Source: Parietaria judaica (Eukaryota > Streptophyta > Magnoliopsida > Rosales > Urticaceae). Taken from it: a stretch of 64,000 nt of DNA. Under the pieces are notes generated by a model that worked only from the letters and a program-made list of their open reading frames with translations, was not told where the DNA came from and ran no database searches. The translations under genes were made by a program, and so were the position numbers. Below are positions 23,318-35,092 of the stretch, one piece after another; within the stretch, counting starts at the first letter, position 1; each line of letters starts with the position of its first letter. The DNA lies in contig OX940861.1 of the NCBI GenBank assembly GCA_954871525.1, positions 15,608,842 to 15,672,841 on the forward strand, written 5' to 3'.

Positions 23318-25732
23318 TCACCAGTAATTGCCACACGAGCATTCCCCGTTCCTGAAATGGTGAAACCTCCTTCCATCTCTCACAATGATTTCCCTCTCCA
23401 CCACTCTTGACATGAACTTGATCGCATTATGACAATCACCGCAAATCCTTAGGTTCTTGAAAACCCTTATACTGACTCCAGGAGGGAGCTTCAAAAGCCC
23501 GAACGCAACGGCGAGCTTCTCGCTGTGAGTGGACAGTGCACACTCTTTATGCTCGGATTCCATGTCGTGTAACACGTGCTTCGTATCGGGAACATATCCC
23601 AGTTTCTTCATTTCAACTTCAAGCTTCTTCAAATAGTCGAAAACGGCTTGGATATCGGAATGCTCATTGTCATCAACCAGAAAAACATGGACTCTGCTGT
23701 CAACTTCAATCCAGCTACAGCCAGGCTCTTTCTTTATGCCTTTGAATTTCATAAGTTTTCTCACCTTCGCCACATCATCCCATTTTCCGATACTTGCATA
23801 CATGTTTGACAAGATTATATACGTAATATCCCGATCTGGAGAGAGGTCAAAGAGCTTTTCTGCAGCTTCAATACACAGATCCATGTGCCCGTAAGTCCAC
23901 GAGCTAGCAAGGAGTGATTCCCAAATACGTGAACCAGGATCGAAGGGCATTGAATTCATCAAACTCTTTGCTTCCGAGAAATTCCCGGCTCGGGTGAGCA
24001 AATCAATCATGCCTGCATAGTGTTCTTCGTCTGGAGCAATACCATAAGTATCCGACATCGATTTGAAATATTGACGCCCTTGTTCTACCAAACCGGCGTG
24101 GCTACATGCTGAGAGAATCGTGAGAAATGTTATGTTGGTAGGTTTTATCTCTTCTGTTTTCAACATTTTCTCAAACAGCTCTATTGCTTGGACTCCATGG
24201 CCATGTTGTGCAAGAGCAGCAATCATTGCGTTCCATGAGACCGAATCCGAATTGGGCATCGAAAAGAACATGTCTTTGGCAGCCTCGAGAACTCCACATC
24301 GTGAGTACATCGTTATGAGTGCATTTCCAACCGAGAGGCTTGAATCGTGACCAGAGTGAATCAATAGACCGTGAAGTTGACATCCATATTGCAGCGCTCC
24401 AAGCACAGCACAAGATGTGATCGCTCCGGAAAATACGAACTCGCAGGGTTTGATTCCTTCCGATCTCATTTGATTAAACAGCTTCATAGCCGCTTCTCCA
24501 GATCCATCCTGTACTAACCCCGATATCATTACAGTCCAAGTTCGAAGATTCTTCACGGGAATTTGTTTGAAAAACGATTCGGCTTCAATGATTCTTTTTG
24601 CTTCAACGTATCCCGTTAAGACCGCAGTCCACGAAACGCTATCTCTCACAGGCATCTGGTCAAATATATTATGTGCCTTGTCCACATTTCCTCTCCTACA
24701 GTATAGTGTGATCAAAGCATTGTTGACAAACAACAAAAACTTCAATGTGGTTCTTTCCTTTCTTCTTAAAATGTGAGCATGTAACTGCTTTCCGTGTTCA
24801 AAGAACCCGCCATTAGCACAAGCATTCAATGCACTAGTGTACGTAAAATCATCCTGTACGATTCCCTTGTTATACATCTCTCTATATGCTTGCAAAGCTT
24901 CTGGATAACACCCATGGTGAACATAACCCGAAATAGTCGCATTCCACGGAGCCCCAAAACTCTCGCTATTTTCACCGAGTAACTTTATTGCAGCTTCAAA
25001 ATCTTTGCTCTTCATGTACCCAGAAATCATTGTCGTCCATGTCATCTCGTCTTTCTCGGTCATCTCATCAAACAATCTTCTCGCTGCAGCCATTGACGAC
25101 GAAGACGATATTGACGATGCTGAAGGTAAAGACGCATACGTTACGTATACAAATACGAGCCCGTTCAGCACTTTAGTAGAAAATTCCAAACCCCACTTCA
25201 CGACACTGCAGTGAATCTGTAGGCACTGCTCTTTTTCCCATATTACGAGTGCCAAAGCATTGAGCACGCTCATGAACGTCAAGTTATCGGGTCTAAAACC
25301 GTCCCGTCTCATGTCACAAAAGAGCTCAATAGCTTCCCAGCAATCCTTGTTATGCAAATATCCCGTGATCATCGCGTTGTAGAAAACGGTGTCACGTACC
25401 TTCAACGGGGTTTCGCCAAAAATATCCCGGGCTAGCTTGAGATTCCCCGAGGCAGAGTATGCAGAGACCAACGCTGTTCTTGAAACAATATCCGGGTCGG
25501 TAATTCCGTCGAACACCTTCTGAGCGTAAGCGACGTTCGAAGATCGACAGTATATAGAGACGAGGAGGTTGACCATGAACTTGTTGGGCTTATATTTCGA
25601 TACGATCATATGCCCGTGAACGTTCCGAGCCAACGAGTAAAAATCGGAACTCCGGCGAACGCAAGACTGGAGTTTGGCTTTGTAACGATCTGCCACTGTT
25701 CGTGCATCAGAGAGCACAGCATAACGACTCAT
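23318..25732 (-). CDS. PLS-class pentatricopeptide repeat protein with DYW domain
   Basis: A single intronless frame of 804 codons, typical for this family. PPR proteins of this class bind organelle transcripts base by base, and the DYW domain is the cytidine deaminase used in C-to-U RNA editing in mitochondria or plastids. Tandem PPR motifs fill residues about 40-620 (DTVFYNAMITGY, WTTMISGYMKS, VSWTAVLTGYVEA, VSWNAMIAALAQHGHG), followed by E/E+ motifs and the DYW domain. Deaminase motifs are present: HSEKLAVAFG (HxE), CGDCHNA and the terminal CSCGNYW, with NYW in place of DYW. Start MSRYAVL and overall layout match Arabidopsis At1g25360, recalled from memory. The editing target cannot be read from the sequence. 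Confidence 0.95.
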   Translation of the reverse strand: MSRYAVLSDARTVADRYKAKLQSCVRRSSDFYSLARNVHGHMIVSKYKPNKFMVNLLVSIYCRSSNVAYAQKVFDGITDPDIVSRTALVSAYSASGNLKLARDIFGETPLKVRDTVFYNAMITGYLHNKDCWEAIELFCDMRRDGFRPDNLTFMSVLNALALVIWEKEQCLQIHCSVVKWGLEFSTKVLNGLVFVYVTYASLPSASSISSSSSMAAARRLFDEMTEKDEMTWTTMISGYMKSKDFEAAIKLLGENSESFGAPWNATISGYVHHGCYPEALQAYREMYNKGIVQDDFTYTSALNACANGGFFEHGKQLHAHILRRKERTTLKFLLFVNNALITLYCRRGNVDKAHNIFDQMPVRDSVSWTAVLTGYVEAKRIIEAESFFKQIPVKNLRTWTVMISGLVQDGSGEAAMKLFNQMRSEGIKPCEFVFSGAITSCAVLGALQYGCQLHGLLIHSGHDSSLSVGNALITMYSRCGVLEAAKDMFFSMPNSDSVSWNAMIAALAQHGHGVQAIELFEKMLKTEEIKPTNITFLTILSACSHAGLVEQGRQYFKSMSDTYGIAPDEEHYAGMIDLLTRAGNFSEAKSLMNSMPFDPGSRIWESLLASSWTYGHMDLCIEAAEKLFDLSPDRDITYIILSNMYASIGKWDDVAKVRKLMKFKGIKKEPGCSWIEVDSRVHVFLVDDNEHSDIQAVFDYLKKLEVEMKKLGYVPDTKHVLHDMESEHKECALSTHSEKLAVAFGLLKLPPGVSIRVFKNLRICGDCHNAIKFMSRVVEREIIVRDGRRFHHFRNGECSCGNYW

Positions 25733-25748
25733 TTATGAATACCAGGAA

Positions 25749-26057
25749 CTACTGAAGCTCAAGTATCATACAAACCTCGGACTTTACGAGCGAAAGGAGA
25801 GGCAAACGCACACGGTCTTCGACGAGTTCAAGAAGAACAGCGCGATGAACGAGAAACGGATGAGATATGGGGCACTGAACGAGTCCTTCAATGAGAGAGG
25901 CCATCCTGTAGAAACGGAACGCATTGTCAAACACCTCATTCGAAGAAGAACAACGCAACAAAAAACTCCGAAACTGACAAGTATGGCGTTGAAAAACCAT
26001 ACTTGTTGAGCTCGAGCTATCAGAGGGTTGAGAAACAGGCAATCCACGCGCACTCAC
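25749..26057 (-). other. 102-codon open frame in the probable PPR leader
   Basis: It lies directly upstream of the PPR start on the same strand with a 16-bp gap. Product MSARGLPVSQ...CMILELQ matches no family known to me and a second frame is open across the same bases. It may be an upstream ORF, leader sequence, or the relic of a short gene. Confidence 0.25.
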
Positions 26058-26354
26058 CGCCGAGGTGTTGAGTTCGGCCTAGCTCCGGCGACTGGCTGAA
26101 TTGCGGAGCTCGTGGAACAGAATGATGGCGATTTCAATGAGAGGAGAAACGCTGGGTGAGGCTGAAGAAGAAGAAGAATCGAGGCTTGACCGCCATGTGT
26201 GTATGTTCTTCACATTCGCCTTAATTGTGTTTCTTTTCTATTTTTCCACACGTGGATGATGCAGCAGCAACTAATCATACTTTTAATATCACATAATATT
26301 TTGGTAAGAAAATTATAACAGATACTCATTTAGCTTCAATTTTTTTAAAAAAAT
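26058..26354. other. Upstream region of the PPR gene
   Basis: Contains GAAGAAGAAGAA (CT-rich in the PPR sense) near 26165-26180, consistent with a plant promoter or leader, and no other recognisable feature. Confidence 0.45.
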
Positions 26355-26556
26355 TCTTATAAACTAATAACAAGAGATTCATTGAGAGGGAAATATAGAG
26401 TATTATTGCCAGTGTGTTACAATGAGCACCCAAATTCTCTATTTATAGGGTTAAGGGAGATAAAGAATAGGAAACATAATAAATGAGAATATTACAATTC
26501 ATGACTATAGTTGACTCTTTAATATTGACATCCACCAAATCTTGGTATTTATAACA
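26355..26556 (-). repeat. 3' LTR of the decayed copia element
   Basis: About 202 bp. It shares long runs with the other LTR (GTGTTACAATGAGCACCCAA, AGGAAACATAATAAATGAGA, GACATCCACCAAATCTTGG) and has a TATA box on the minus strand (CTATAAATAG). Numerous differences between the two LTRs indicate an old insertion. Confidence 0.87.
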
Positions 26557-28584
26557 CTTTCCCTTGGATGTCAATGTCATCGTATTACGCATAATAAAGT
26601 TTAAGTTGCCTCGTTAAAACCTTTCCAGGAAAACCCAATGTGGGAAACCTTGGTAAAGGAAAAATAGTACAGCGCGTACTACTCCCCCTTATGACAAGAA
26701 AATTTGACTTCTCGGAGTTGTATCATTCCAATCTTGTGAGCCGGTCTCTGTGAGTAAATTCGTCAGACAATTGCTTCAATCGAATCTTTCACTTTATTGT
26801 AAGCATTTTCCCGGGAACTATGAGAATTTTCTGATGATATACTTCATTATCCAATAATGCTCCTTATGTATTAGAGAATCTGTAAAACAACATAAAAACA
26901 CAAGTATTCCAAAGATACTATAATGTAATAAATTCATCACTAAAACAAAATATTTTATAATCATTCGGGGGTACTCAATGATATTTCTAAATCATATAGA
27001 GTTATACTGACTATTTTATATGAGGAATAAGTTCTTATTGAACTCTTAAACTTCTTTTCAAAACAATATATTTCCTCGAGGAATTCTTCAAAAATTCTTT
27101 ATAGCTTATATTCATCATAAAATTTTAATGAGCTTATATCAAAGTTTCTAAATAACAACGTACCCTTGGGCAAAGAGTTATATATCTTCTCGATAGAAAT
27201 TCATAATAAGAAATTAACTAATGCTCCGATATATATCCTAGGATTTGTTATTCTTTGGGTCTTCGGGATCCATAATTCATAAGTCTTTTGTGATCACATT
27301 TGTTAGACGCATATTGTAAAAGTTAATACTGTCATATATACTAAATCCACCACAAAGGACATTAAATGTCAGGATTCACGAAATGCTCACATAAATTTAA
27401 TTCAATATAACTTCGCATATATCTTCGTACCCCACTGACATGCCCACTTTCAAAACGTTTGGACTACTGGTTCAAAATCGCATCTTCATATCAGGCCAAT
27501 TGTTTCAATTTCAATAATTCAAGATCCTCTATATGTCTATTCTATTTATATAGCGCTAATTTGTATATAATGTGTTGTCGACAATTTCTAATAATTCTCG
27601 ATCCTATTTGTTCAATATAACGACACAACTTTCGAGCTCTTTTATATTTCAATAATTTCCAGATACCTGATAACGCTATATGGTTTTGGAATAGTTATGT
27701 CCATAACTTACCTCCTTAATATGGCTATTCAATTATTTGCTCCTTGAAATTTTATTATTTCCTTTGGAATTTGAGTAACATGTTAATATCATATTTCAAT
27801 AAAAATATTATTATGGGATTGGAGCCTAACAGTTTGATATACATTTATCATCTCTTCTTGAGTGATTGGCAGTATAAATGAGGATCATATTAATTTCAAT
27901 GTCAATATGTATATTCAACTGTCTATTTTCTCCCCCTCGTTGTGACAAAATTATCAGCCAAATATTCTCTCATTCTGAAGAGAACCCATCTTATATGTGT
28001 TGTGGTGGAGATTACAATATCATATCGCACATAAAATATTATAGATAGGAACCTTATAAATCGGGGAGATCTTTATTTTTATCGTTGGCTTGATGCATGA
28101 TATCCATAATCCGTATGGAACTTTATTTTCAATAATTGTCTATAGTCAATGGAGGTATTAACAAAGTATTTGACTAGACCAATAAGGTGACTCTTATACT
28201 CATCACATATGATTCACATAGAATGCCTTTTTCATTTAGTAGTCAACAAAACTCATTTCATAATCCGGAATTATCTCGCAAACTTCAGGTTGCTACTTAA
28301 TATATATTTCTTGATACTTTGTAGATGCATCTGCTCATTATATTTCACTAATATATGGGCTCATAAGTATTCAAGGTTTGCTAATCGCAACATGCTAATG
28401 TTTCAATAAATACTTCACTTTGAAATAAATCATCATATGAGAATTCAATGAACCATATAGTTCATTAATAAATTATTTATCCTAGATAATCATACCGAAC
28501 ATTGTTAACATCAAATATGAATTCTCAACTCTTTTTGTATCCTTATTGATCTGGTATAGCCACACCGATCATGCCAGCATTCCT

Positions 28585-28767
28585 GAACTTCAGGTTCATT
28601 AGTGAACTTCAGGTTCCATTAGTGAACTTCCAGTTACATTAGCAAACTTCTGGTTCCATTAGCGAACTTCTGATTCTATTAGTGAACTTCCCATTCCATT
28701 AGTAAACTTCTGGTTCTATTAGCGAACTTCCAGTTCTATTAGCGAGCTTCTGGTTCTATTAGTGAGC
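28585..28767. repeat. 20-bp tandem repeat, about nine copies
   Basis: Units of the form GAACTTC(T/C)(G/A)GTTC(T/C)ATTAG(T/C) repeat with a 20-bp period inside the copia element's 5' leader. Copies differ at several positions, so the array is old. Confidence 0.88.
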
Positions 28768-28905
28768 ATCAAATTCACTTTTCTGATCTACTCATCATAT
28801 AATACATGGGAGAGAATGCACACTTTCTTTAACTTAAAGCTCTTATTTTGAGCAGACCTCTTTTGGAGGATATTTCATAAGTTCTGTTTATGCTTACTCA
28901 TAACG

Positions 28906-29114
28906 TGTTATAAACTAAGAACAAGAGAGATTCAGAGAGAGGGAAATAGAGAGTATTACTGCCTTGGGAGTGTGTTACAATGAGCACCCAAAACCTCTAT
29001 TTATAGAGCTAAGGGAGATAAAGAATAGGAAACATAATAAATGAGAATATTACAGTTCAAGACTATAATTGATTCTCTAATATTGACATCCACCAAATCT
29101 TGGTATATATAACA
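28906..29114 (-). repeat. 5' LTR of the decayed copia element
   Basis: About 209 bp with intact TG..CA ends (TGTTATAAACTAAG on the plus strand, ending TATATAACA) and the same TATA context as its partner. Confidence 0.87.
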
Positions 29115-29324
29115 AAAATTATTTTTTGCCTATTTCTAATTTATTTCTTCCTAAATTATCTCTAATATTTAAGTATTAATTTTAAATTGATTTATTTTCT
29201 ATTTTAAGTGAAAATTCATTTTCTAGTACTGTTGTCTGGTGAAAACCGATAATTGATCATGAATGTTCTAAAATTCGAAAACTACTGATGTTCACTATTT
29301 CCTTTCCATTTTGCCTCCGACACT

Positions 29325-29560
29325 TCATATATAAGGAAAAAACCTTACTTTTCAGACCACACTTTCCATTTCATTCATTCTGACATCCTTTCTTCGTGGG
29401 AGGGACCACTTATCCTCCCCAAATATTTCTTTGTTTGGATCCGAGAATCTCTTCAACGGTGGGACCATGGAAGTTCGGAGGTGGGCCAGATGCTCGTGTT
29501 TGTTAGCTCATCGTTGTCGCAAAAAGCCACAAAAATGCTCTTCCACCGCCAATGTAAGCA
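29325..29560 (+). other. Possible truncated gene start: TATA box, leader and first exon
   Basis: CATATATAAGG near 29327-29337 is followed by a pyrimidine-rich leader and an ATG at 29468 that opens a 29-codon arginine/cysteine-rich frame (MEVRRWARCSCLLAHRCRKK...) ending at a strong donor AAT|GTAAGC near 29554. The arginine-rich N-terminus would suit an organelle presequence. No downstream exon was recognised before repeat-like DNA begins near 29640, so this may be a gene decapitated by insertions. Confidence 0.3.
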
Positions 29561-29639
29561 TTCGAAACCCTAACTTTTTTTTTTTATCCATTACATGCTT
29601 TCGTTGACGTGGTTTCGCACACCAACAATCACGAAAATT

Positions 29640-30440
29640 TATGTATGAGATTTTGATTTGAATTTGCTAAAGAGATTCGTGGATCTTGACCTTTGCGTCG
29701 TCAATACTTTGGACGATGACAAAATAAAAGAAAGCAATAAAAAACACCGAGTTTTTTTAGAAAGGTTCATCCCAATACGGCAGTTGACTACATCCTCTGT
29801 AAGTTTATTGATGAAGGAAATGATCAATTAGAACCACAAGCCGATTCCCGATTGATCGAAAAAGATGAAAGAAAACAAAACTGAAATACAAACTCTTAGA
29901 CTATTTTTCAGGTGATGCTTGCGTGCATATGATGAAGTTGTCTTCTTACTTTATAGGCCTCTGATTTTTGCCCGTTGGAGTTTCCTTGTGAACGTTAGTA
30001 GTGGGTCCGAGTTCGGCGTTTGACTTGATGTCGAGCTGACACGTGGGCCACTTCCTGAGAGAATTGCGTTGTAGTGGACTTGAGATGTCGTGGGAGTTTG
30101 AATCTTGTCATGACGCTTTTTCTGGTCGAGCTTTGGAGCGTTTGAATAGGGATTTGACTTGTTCTGCTCGGTTTTCTTGATGGTAGCATACTTCTGCTTT
30201 GGTCCCTTTTTGGCAATCTCTGCCCGAGACGAGCTTGGTTGTTGGGCCGAAAGGTCTGCTCGGACCTGGGCCTTGTTTTCTCGGTGATGGGCCTCAATTC
30301 GTATCTTTTAGAGGCCCGTTTGCATGAATACTTATATTTATTCATGTACTTTGGTCTTAATTTTTTGGACCAAAAATTTAATTAAAGTGACTATCGTTTC
30401 TAATATGGAACGAATTTACACATCAACAGGCGTGAAACCA
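29640..30440. other. Unclassified repeat-like segment
   Basis: Higher GC than its surroundings, with LTR-leader-like phrases (AGAAAGGTTCATCCCAATACGG) and a 116-codon minus-strand frame at 29995-30345 resembling no known protein. Probably a retrotransposon fragment. Confidence 0.35.
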
Positions 30441-30677
30441 CTGAATTGTATGGTTTGCCATGACAGTTAGCACCACCGTAGTCGGAATGGTCAATATCGA
30501 AATCGGTGATGCTACTCCCGAAGTCAGGGTTTGTAACCCTGCATTCGGTGACAGCCTCTTCTAAGTTGGTGTTTTATTTTTTTGGACAAACCCTCGATCT
30601 GTGTGAGATCATTACAATATTCGAGGTGGGTGATTTTATACACCGAGTTCAGAGATAGTAATCACCGACGTTGTGGA
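30441..30677. other. Left half of a repeat split by the nested LTR cluster
   Basis: Contains phrases such as CCCGAAGTCAGGG and CACCGAGTTCAGAGATAGTA that recur in varied form at about 39150-39610, on the other side of the LTR cluster. It ends in GTGGA, the TSD of the outer LTR. Confidence 0.4.
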
Positions 30678-31184
30678 TGTTGGGAAGTTCATTACGTTTC
30701 CCGATAATTCTATCACGATTTATGTCGTCAAGCCGTCCGGGTAACATTTAAAAAAATATTTAAAGCGGAAAAACTTGTTACACGTACAACGATTTGAACA
30801 TCGTATAATAACCAAAATCAAGATGTGATAAATTATTACTAATTTAACTTTTCATAAATTCATTATTAATAATCTAGTCTATTGGAAATAAATAAACTGT
30901 AAATAAAGGTTTGCATTTATTGACCCAATGCATAAGGCCGTACCTCAGGTGATGACGATTCCGGCTGCGCGTTCTGAACTGGGCAGGGCTTCGGCGATGC
31001 TGAGGGAAACTTTTGTGATCTTCCGGGATATTCTCCTGGACTCCTCGTACCAAAGCGTGGGCTTCGCTGACATGACTCCGTCGCAAGAACTTTAACTGGT
31101 GGTTCTTTTAAAGCTTTCGGAGAACAACGTCTCACTACGCCGAACCAGAAAAGAGAGATCAGAGGCTAAGAAATTCGCAGACTC

Positions 31185-31253
<69 letters not shown>

Positions 31254-33114
31254 CGAATTCTTGCTCTGGGGAATGTGTGTGAAATGTGTAGAATGAGCCT
31301 TGTATTTATAGGCTCATGGAAAAAACAATAAGGGAAGTTTCCTTCCTTGAATTTCGAATTCTATGATAGGTAAATATAATTAATCACTCAAACCAATAGC
31401 CAAGATTGAATCACCAATTATTCAATGGTTCTAATTAATTAGGGATTTAACCAAATAGGGAAACCATGAATAAATCAATTATCCAATCACTTCCTTATAT
31501 AATAGAATTCGAATTCTCTATGTACCCATATAGAAAATTCGAAATCAATAACCTTGATCCAATGGTTGGAATTAATTCCATAACCAATCTAATGGACCAT
31601 ATTGATTTAGCAGAAAGTCAAGCCTCATTACTTGTTCAGCAAGCTAAAAATTTGATCTCCATTATAAAGAATTCGAATTTTGCATTTCCATATATACATG
31701 TTAATTGATTTCCAATCCAATAGTTAAGATTAAATCTTAAACTAATCCAGTGAATATAATTAATTAAGCAATTTCGAAATCAATACTTGGTCACCAAGTC
31801 ATTTTCAAATTTAGCTTTCCAAATTAATTATCATGATCCGACGATTAAGATCAAACTTGACCGATCTAATGAACCAAATTAATTTCAAGGTTTTTCCATT
31901 AATACCTAAACATAGGTACATATGCCGCATATTTGGAAATTCCAAATCCAAGTAAATTCGTGTAAGCCCAACTCACACATTTACTTGGGCTGCATTATTT
32001 CTACACATTCATATATATACCAAATATATATTTTTATTTAAATAACATAAATCTATTAATTATTAATACGAATATTAATAATTAAATCCAAATAATTAAA
32101 TTATATTATTGACCTCTGATCTTAATATCACACATTAAATGTCGTGGTGCAACACCACCATTTAAATTCATGACATGTGATTAAATTTCACATATTTACG
32201 AAAACGATCATAAACTTGGAAATTGTCTAAATCACAAACCGTACGTCGAAACGACTCGGTTCCAAAAGCAAAGTCTCTTAGAATTTAATTTCCAACAACT
32301 TTACAGTTGATGAAAAATCTAAATTCAACTTTATTTTATCAATTATATTTCCAGCACTAAACTTTGGTACTTTTCCCACGTCAAAAATAAAACTTCCAAA
32401 GTCTGATACAGACTCTAGTTTTATGAATCCTGACAAATGATAAAACATATTGAATGTTTAAATCACGTACGTATCATCCGTTCCGGAGCTATCCTGGGGA
32501 CCATGGACCCGTATCACTGAAGCTCCAACGAACTGCTAGTTGTTCGTCAAACCTTGGTGTTATTCCACTATAAACCCGAGGCTACACTCTTTAGTGATAC
32601 GGTATATATTATTCCCTTTATAGAAAGGTGTCCGTTGATACAATCAATTCGGGGTATTGATCTTTCACTTGATGATCCACACACGAGCAGACGGTTTTTA
32701 CCTTTTTGCCTCTCATTGTATTTTCATCCTCAACTCAGTTAGTAATATTGTGAGTAACCCACTTATGGTTATGATTCATAAGTTGCGCACGGGTACCTCT
32801 CACTTCTCACCACTGACAATCAAGGGAATCATCTTGACTCTTAAGAGAGCTATGTGATGTCCGTGTCTATGACCAAGCTACCCTTATCTGTTGACTATCA
32901 TGTTCCCGAAATAGCAGCATTGGGAACGACGGTAAATGTGTTTTTTAACAATTAAATCAAAGAACAATCAAGTCAACAGTCTAGGCTCGACGTCACTCAG
33001 GACTTAGATCGAATATCCATTTGATCATCTACTAGTGACTCAACTCCAAGTTGTCAGTGACGGTCTTATATAACAACTTCCGGAGTTTAAGTCAGGTCCA
33101 GCCCAGTAAGAAGC
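30678..33114 (-). mobile_element. Outer LTR (LTR-1) of the nested cluster, main part
   Basis: Minus-oriented LTR of a family with full length near 2.7-2.8 kb, no coding domains. Its sense-strand end is TGTTGGGAAGTTC at 30678 as read on the plus strand. Its sense start is on the far side of the cluster (37762-37836). The flanking GTGGA at 30673-30677 and 37837-37841 is a perfect 5-bp TSD, so the two pieces were one insertion later split. A reverse-complement TATA context (CTATTTATAGG) lies near 31300-31311, and a (GA)n run at 31186-31251 lies in the leader. Sense positions of about 76-350 are missing at the 33114 junction. Confidence 0.85.
31186..31251. repeat. (GA)n microsatellite inside LTR-1
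   Basis: About 32 GA units at the place where sister LTRs carry a short degenerate purine tract, so it expanded within this copy. Confidence 0.95.
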
Positions 33115-33129
33115 CGCTTTATATTTTAT

Positions 33130-35092
33130 TCATATAATACCGTCACTGATAACTTGGAGTTGAGTCACTAGTAGATGATCAAATGGATATTCGATCTAAG
33201 TCCTGAGTGATCTTGAGTCTGAGCTGCTGGCTTGATTGTTCTTTGATTTAACCGTTAAGGAACACAATATATTACCGTTGTTCCCAACACTATTATTTTG
33301 GGAACATGATAGTCAGCAGTAAGGGTAGCTTGGTCATAGACATGGGCATCACACAGCTCTCTTCAGAGTCATGATGATTCCCTTGATTGTCGGTGGTGAG
33401 AAGTGAGAGGTACCCGTGCGCAACTAATGAATCAAAACCATAAGTGGGTTACTCATAATATTACTGACTGAGTCAAGGATGAAAATGCAATGAGGGGCAT
33501 AACAGTAGAAACCGCCTGCTCGTGTGTGGATCATCAAGTGAAAGATCAATAACCCGAATTTGATAGTATTAATGGACACCCTGCTGTAATTAAGGGAATA
33601 ATATATACTGTGTCACTAAAGAGTGCAGCCTCGGGTTTATAGTGGAATAACACCGAGGTTTGACGAACACCCTAGCAGTTCGTTGGAGCTTAAGTGATAC
33701 AGGTCCATGGTCCCCAGGATAGAACGGATGATACGTACGTGATAGAAACATTTTTTTGAGATGTTTAATCATTTGGCAAGACTTATAAAACTTAAGTCTG
33801 TGACAGGCATAAGATAGTTTTATCAGTAGTGTGGCACAAGTACCATATCTTGGTAACCAAAATTAACTGACAAAAGAAAGTAGAATTTGGATTGTTTGTC
33901 AACATTAAAGTTGTCGAAAATAAAATTCTAAGAAACTTTTCTTTTGGAACCGAGTCGTTTCGACGCACGGTTTGTGTTTTAGAGAATTTCTAAGTTTGTG
34001 ATCGTTCCGGTAAACTATGAAATTAAATCACATGTCACGAATTTAAATGACAATGTGACACCATGACATTTGAATGTGTGATATTGAGATCAGAGGATAT
34101 TAATATAATTTAATTATTCGAATTTAATTATTAATATCTTATTAATAATTAATTAATAATTAATAGATTTATATTAATATATAAATAATATATATATTAT
34201 ATGTGTAAAATCGAATTATGCCTTGGAATGTGAAACAATATGACATTCGAATGGATATGCCTTGGTCTTTTCATAATTGCGGCATAAGTACCAAATGTTT
34301 TGGTATTTGAGAAAAACCCTAAAATCAATTTAATCCATTGGATCGGTTATGATTTAATATCAACCGTTGGATTAAGATAATTGATTTTAACCCTAAATAT
34401 AATTCAAAATTAATAGCTTGGTGACCAAGCTTAGTTTTTCGAATTCATGTAATTAATTATATCCGTTGCATCGGTTTAAGATTTAATCTTTACTGTCGGA
34501 TTGAAAATTAATTATATATATATATTGAATTATATGAAATGATAAGATCGAATTAAGTTTTTATTAAATCTTTACATATTTGATTTTATCCTAAATTAAA
34601 TTGATTCATTAGATCGGTTTAAAGATTTATCTCAACCGTTGGATCTAGATAATTACAATTCGAATTTTAATATATATGTATATATATAAATTCGAGATTG
34701 ATAAGATAAGAGGATAAGATAGTTTTTTTATTTTATCCAAGTCTTTTCTTATTTAATTAAATCCCTAATTAATTATATCCATTGGATTTAGATAAAATTA
34801 AATCTAGACCATTGGATTGAAATAATTCATTATATTTAATTATAGAATTCGAATTTTAAGGGAGAGAATTTCTCTAATTCGGTTACAATCTGAGCCTATA
34901 AATAGGGAGCTCATTCTACACATTTTTCACACCTTTCCCCAGAGAAAAATTCGGACTCTCCCTCTCCTTAAGGGTTTGCGATTTTTTCTCTCTGATCTCT
35001 CTCTAGTTTGGCTTAAGAGACTTAGTTCTCCGGAAGCTTAAAAAGAACCATTAGTTCTTCGGTACGAGGAATCCAGGAGAATATCCCGAAAG
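33130..35092 (+). mobile_element. Middle LTR (LTR-2), first part
   Basis: Same family as LTR-1 and LTR-3 but plus-oriented. Sequence from ATAATACCGTCACTGATAAC onward mirrors 37040-36400 and 33070-32460. It has a TATA box (CCTATAAATAGG, about 34896-34907) with a CT-rich leader. It breaks at CCCGAAAG (35092), where LTR-3 begins, and resumes at 37428. Its first 400 or so bases are missing together with part of LTR-1; the junction at about 33114-33130 holds a short sequence assignable to neither. Confidence 0.83.

Larger units (their letters stand above)
26355..29114 (-). mobile_element. Decayed Ty1/copia element with both LTRs and TSD
   Basis: Minus-oriented element of 2760 bp. Directly repeated LTRs lie at 26355-26556 and 28906-29114 (TGTTATA...TATAACA; one base of the left terminus has changed to TC). 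The flanking TSD AAAAT is present at 26350-26354 and 29115-29119. The minus strand beside the right LTR reads ACACGTTATGAG, close to the ACACGTTATCAG priming context seen in some plant copia families. A CCAAGGGAAAG tract precedes the left LTR. The interior shows no open frame of note and is far shorter than a full copia element, so it is a deleted, mutated relic. Confidence 0.88.
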
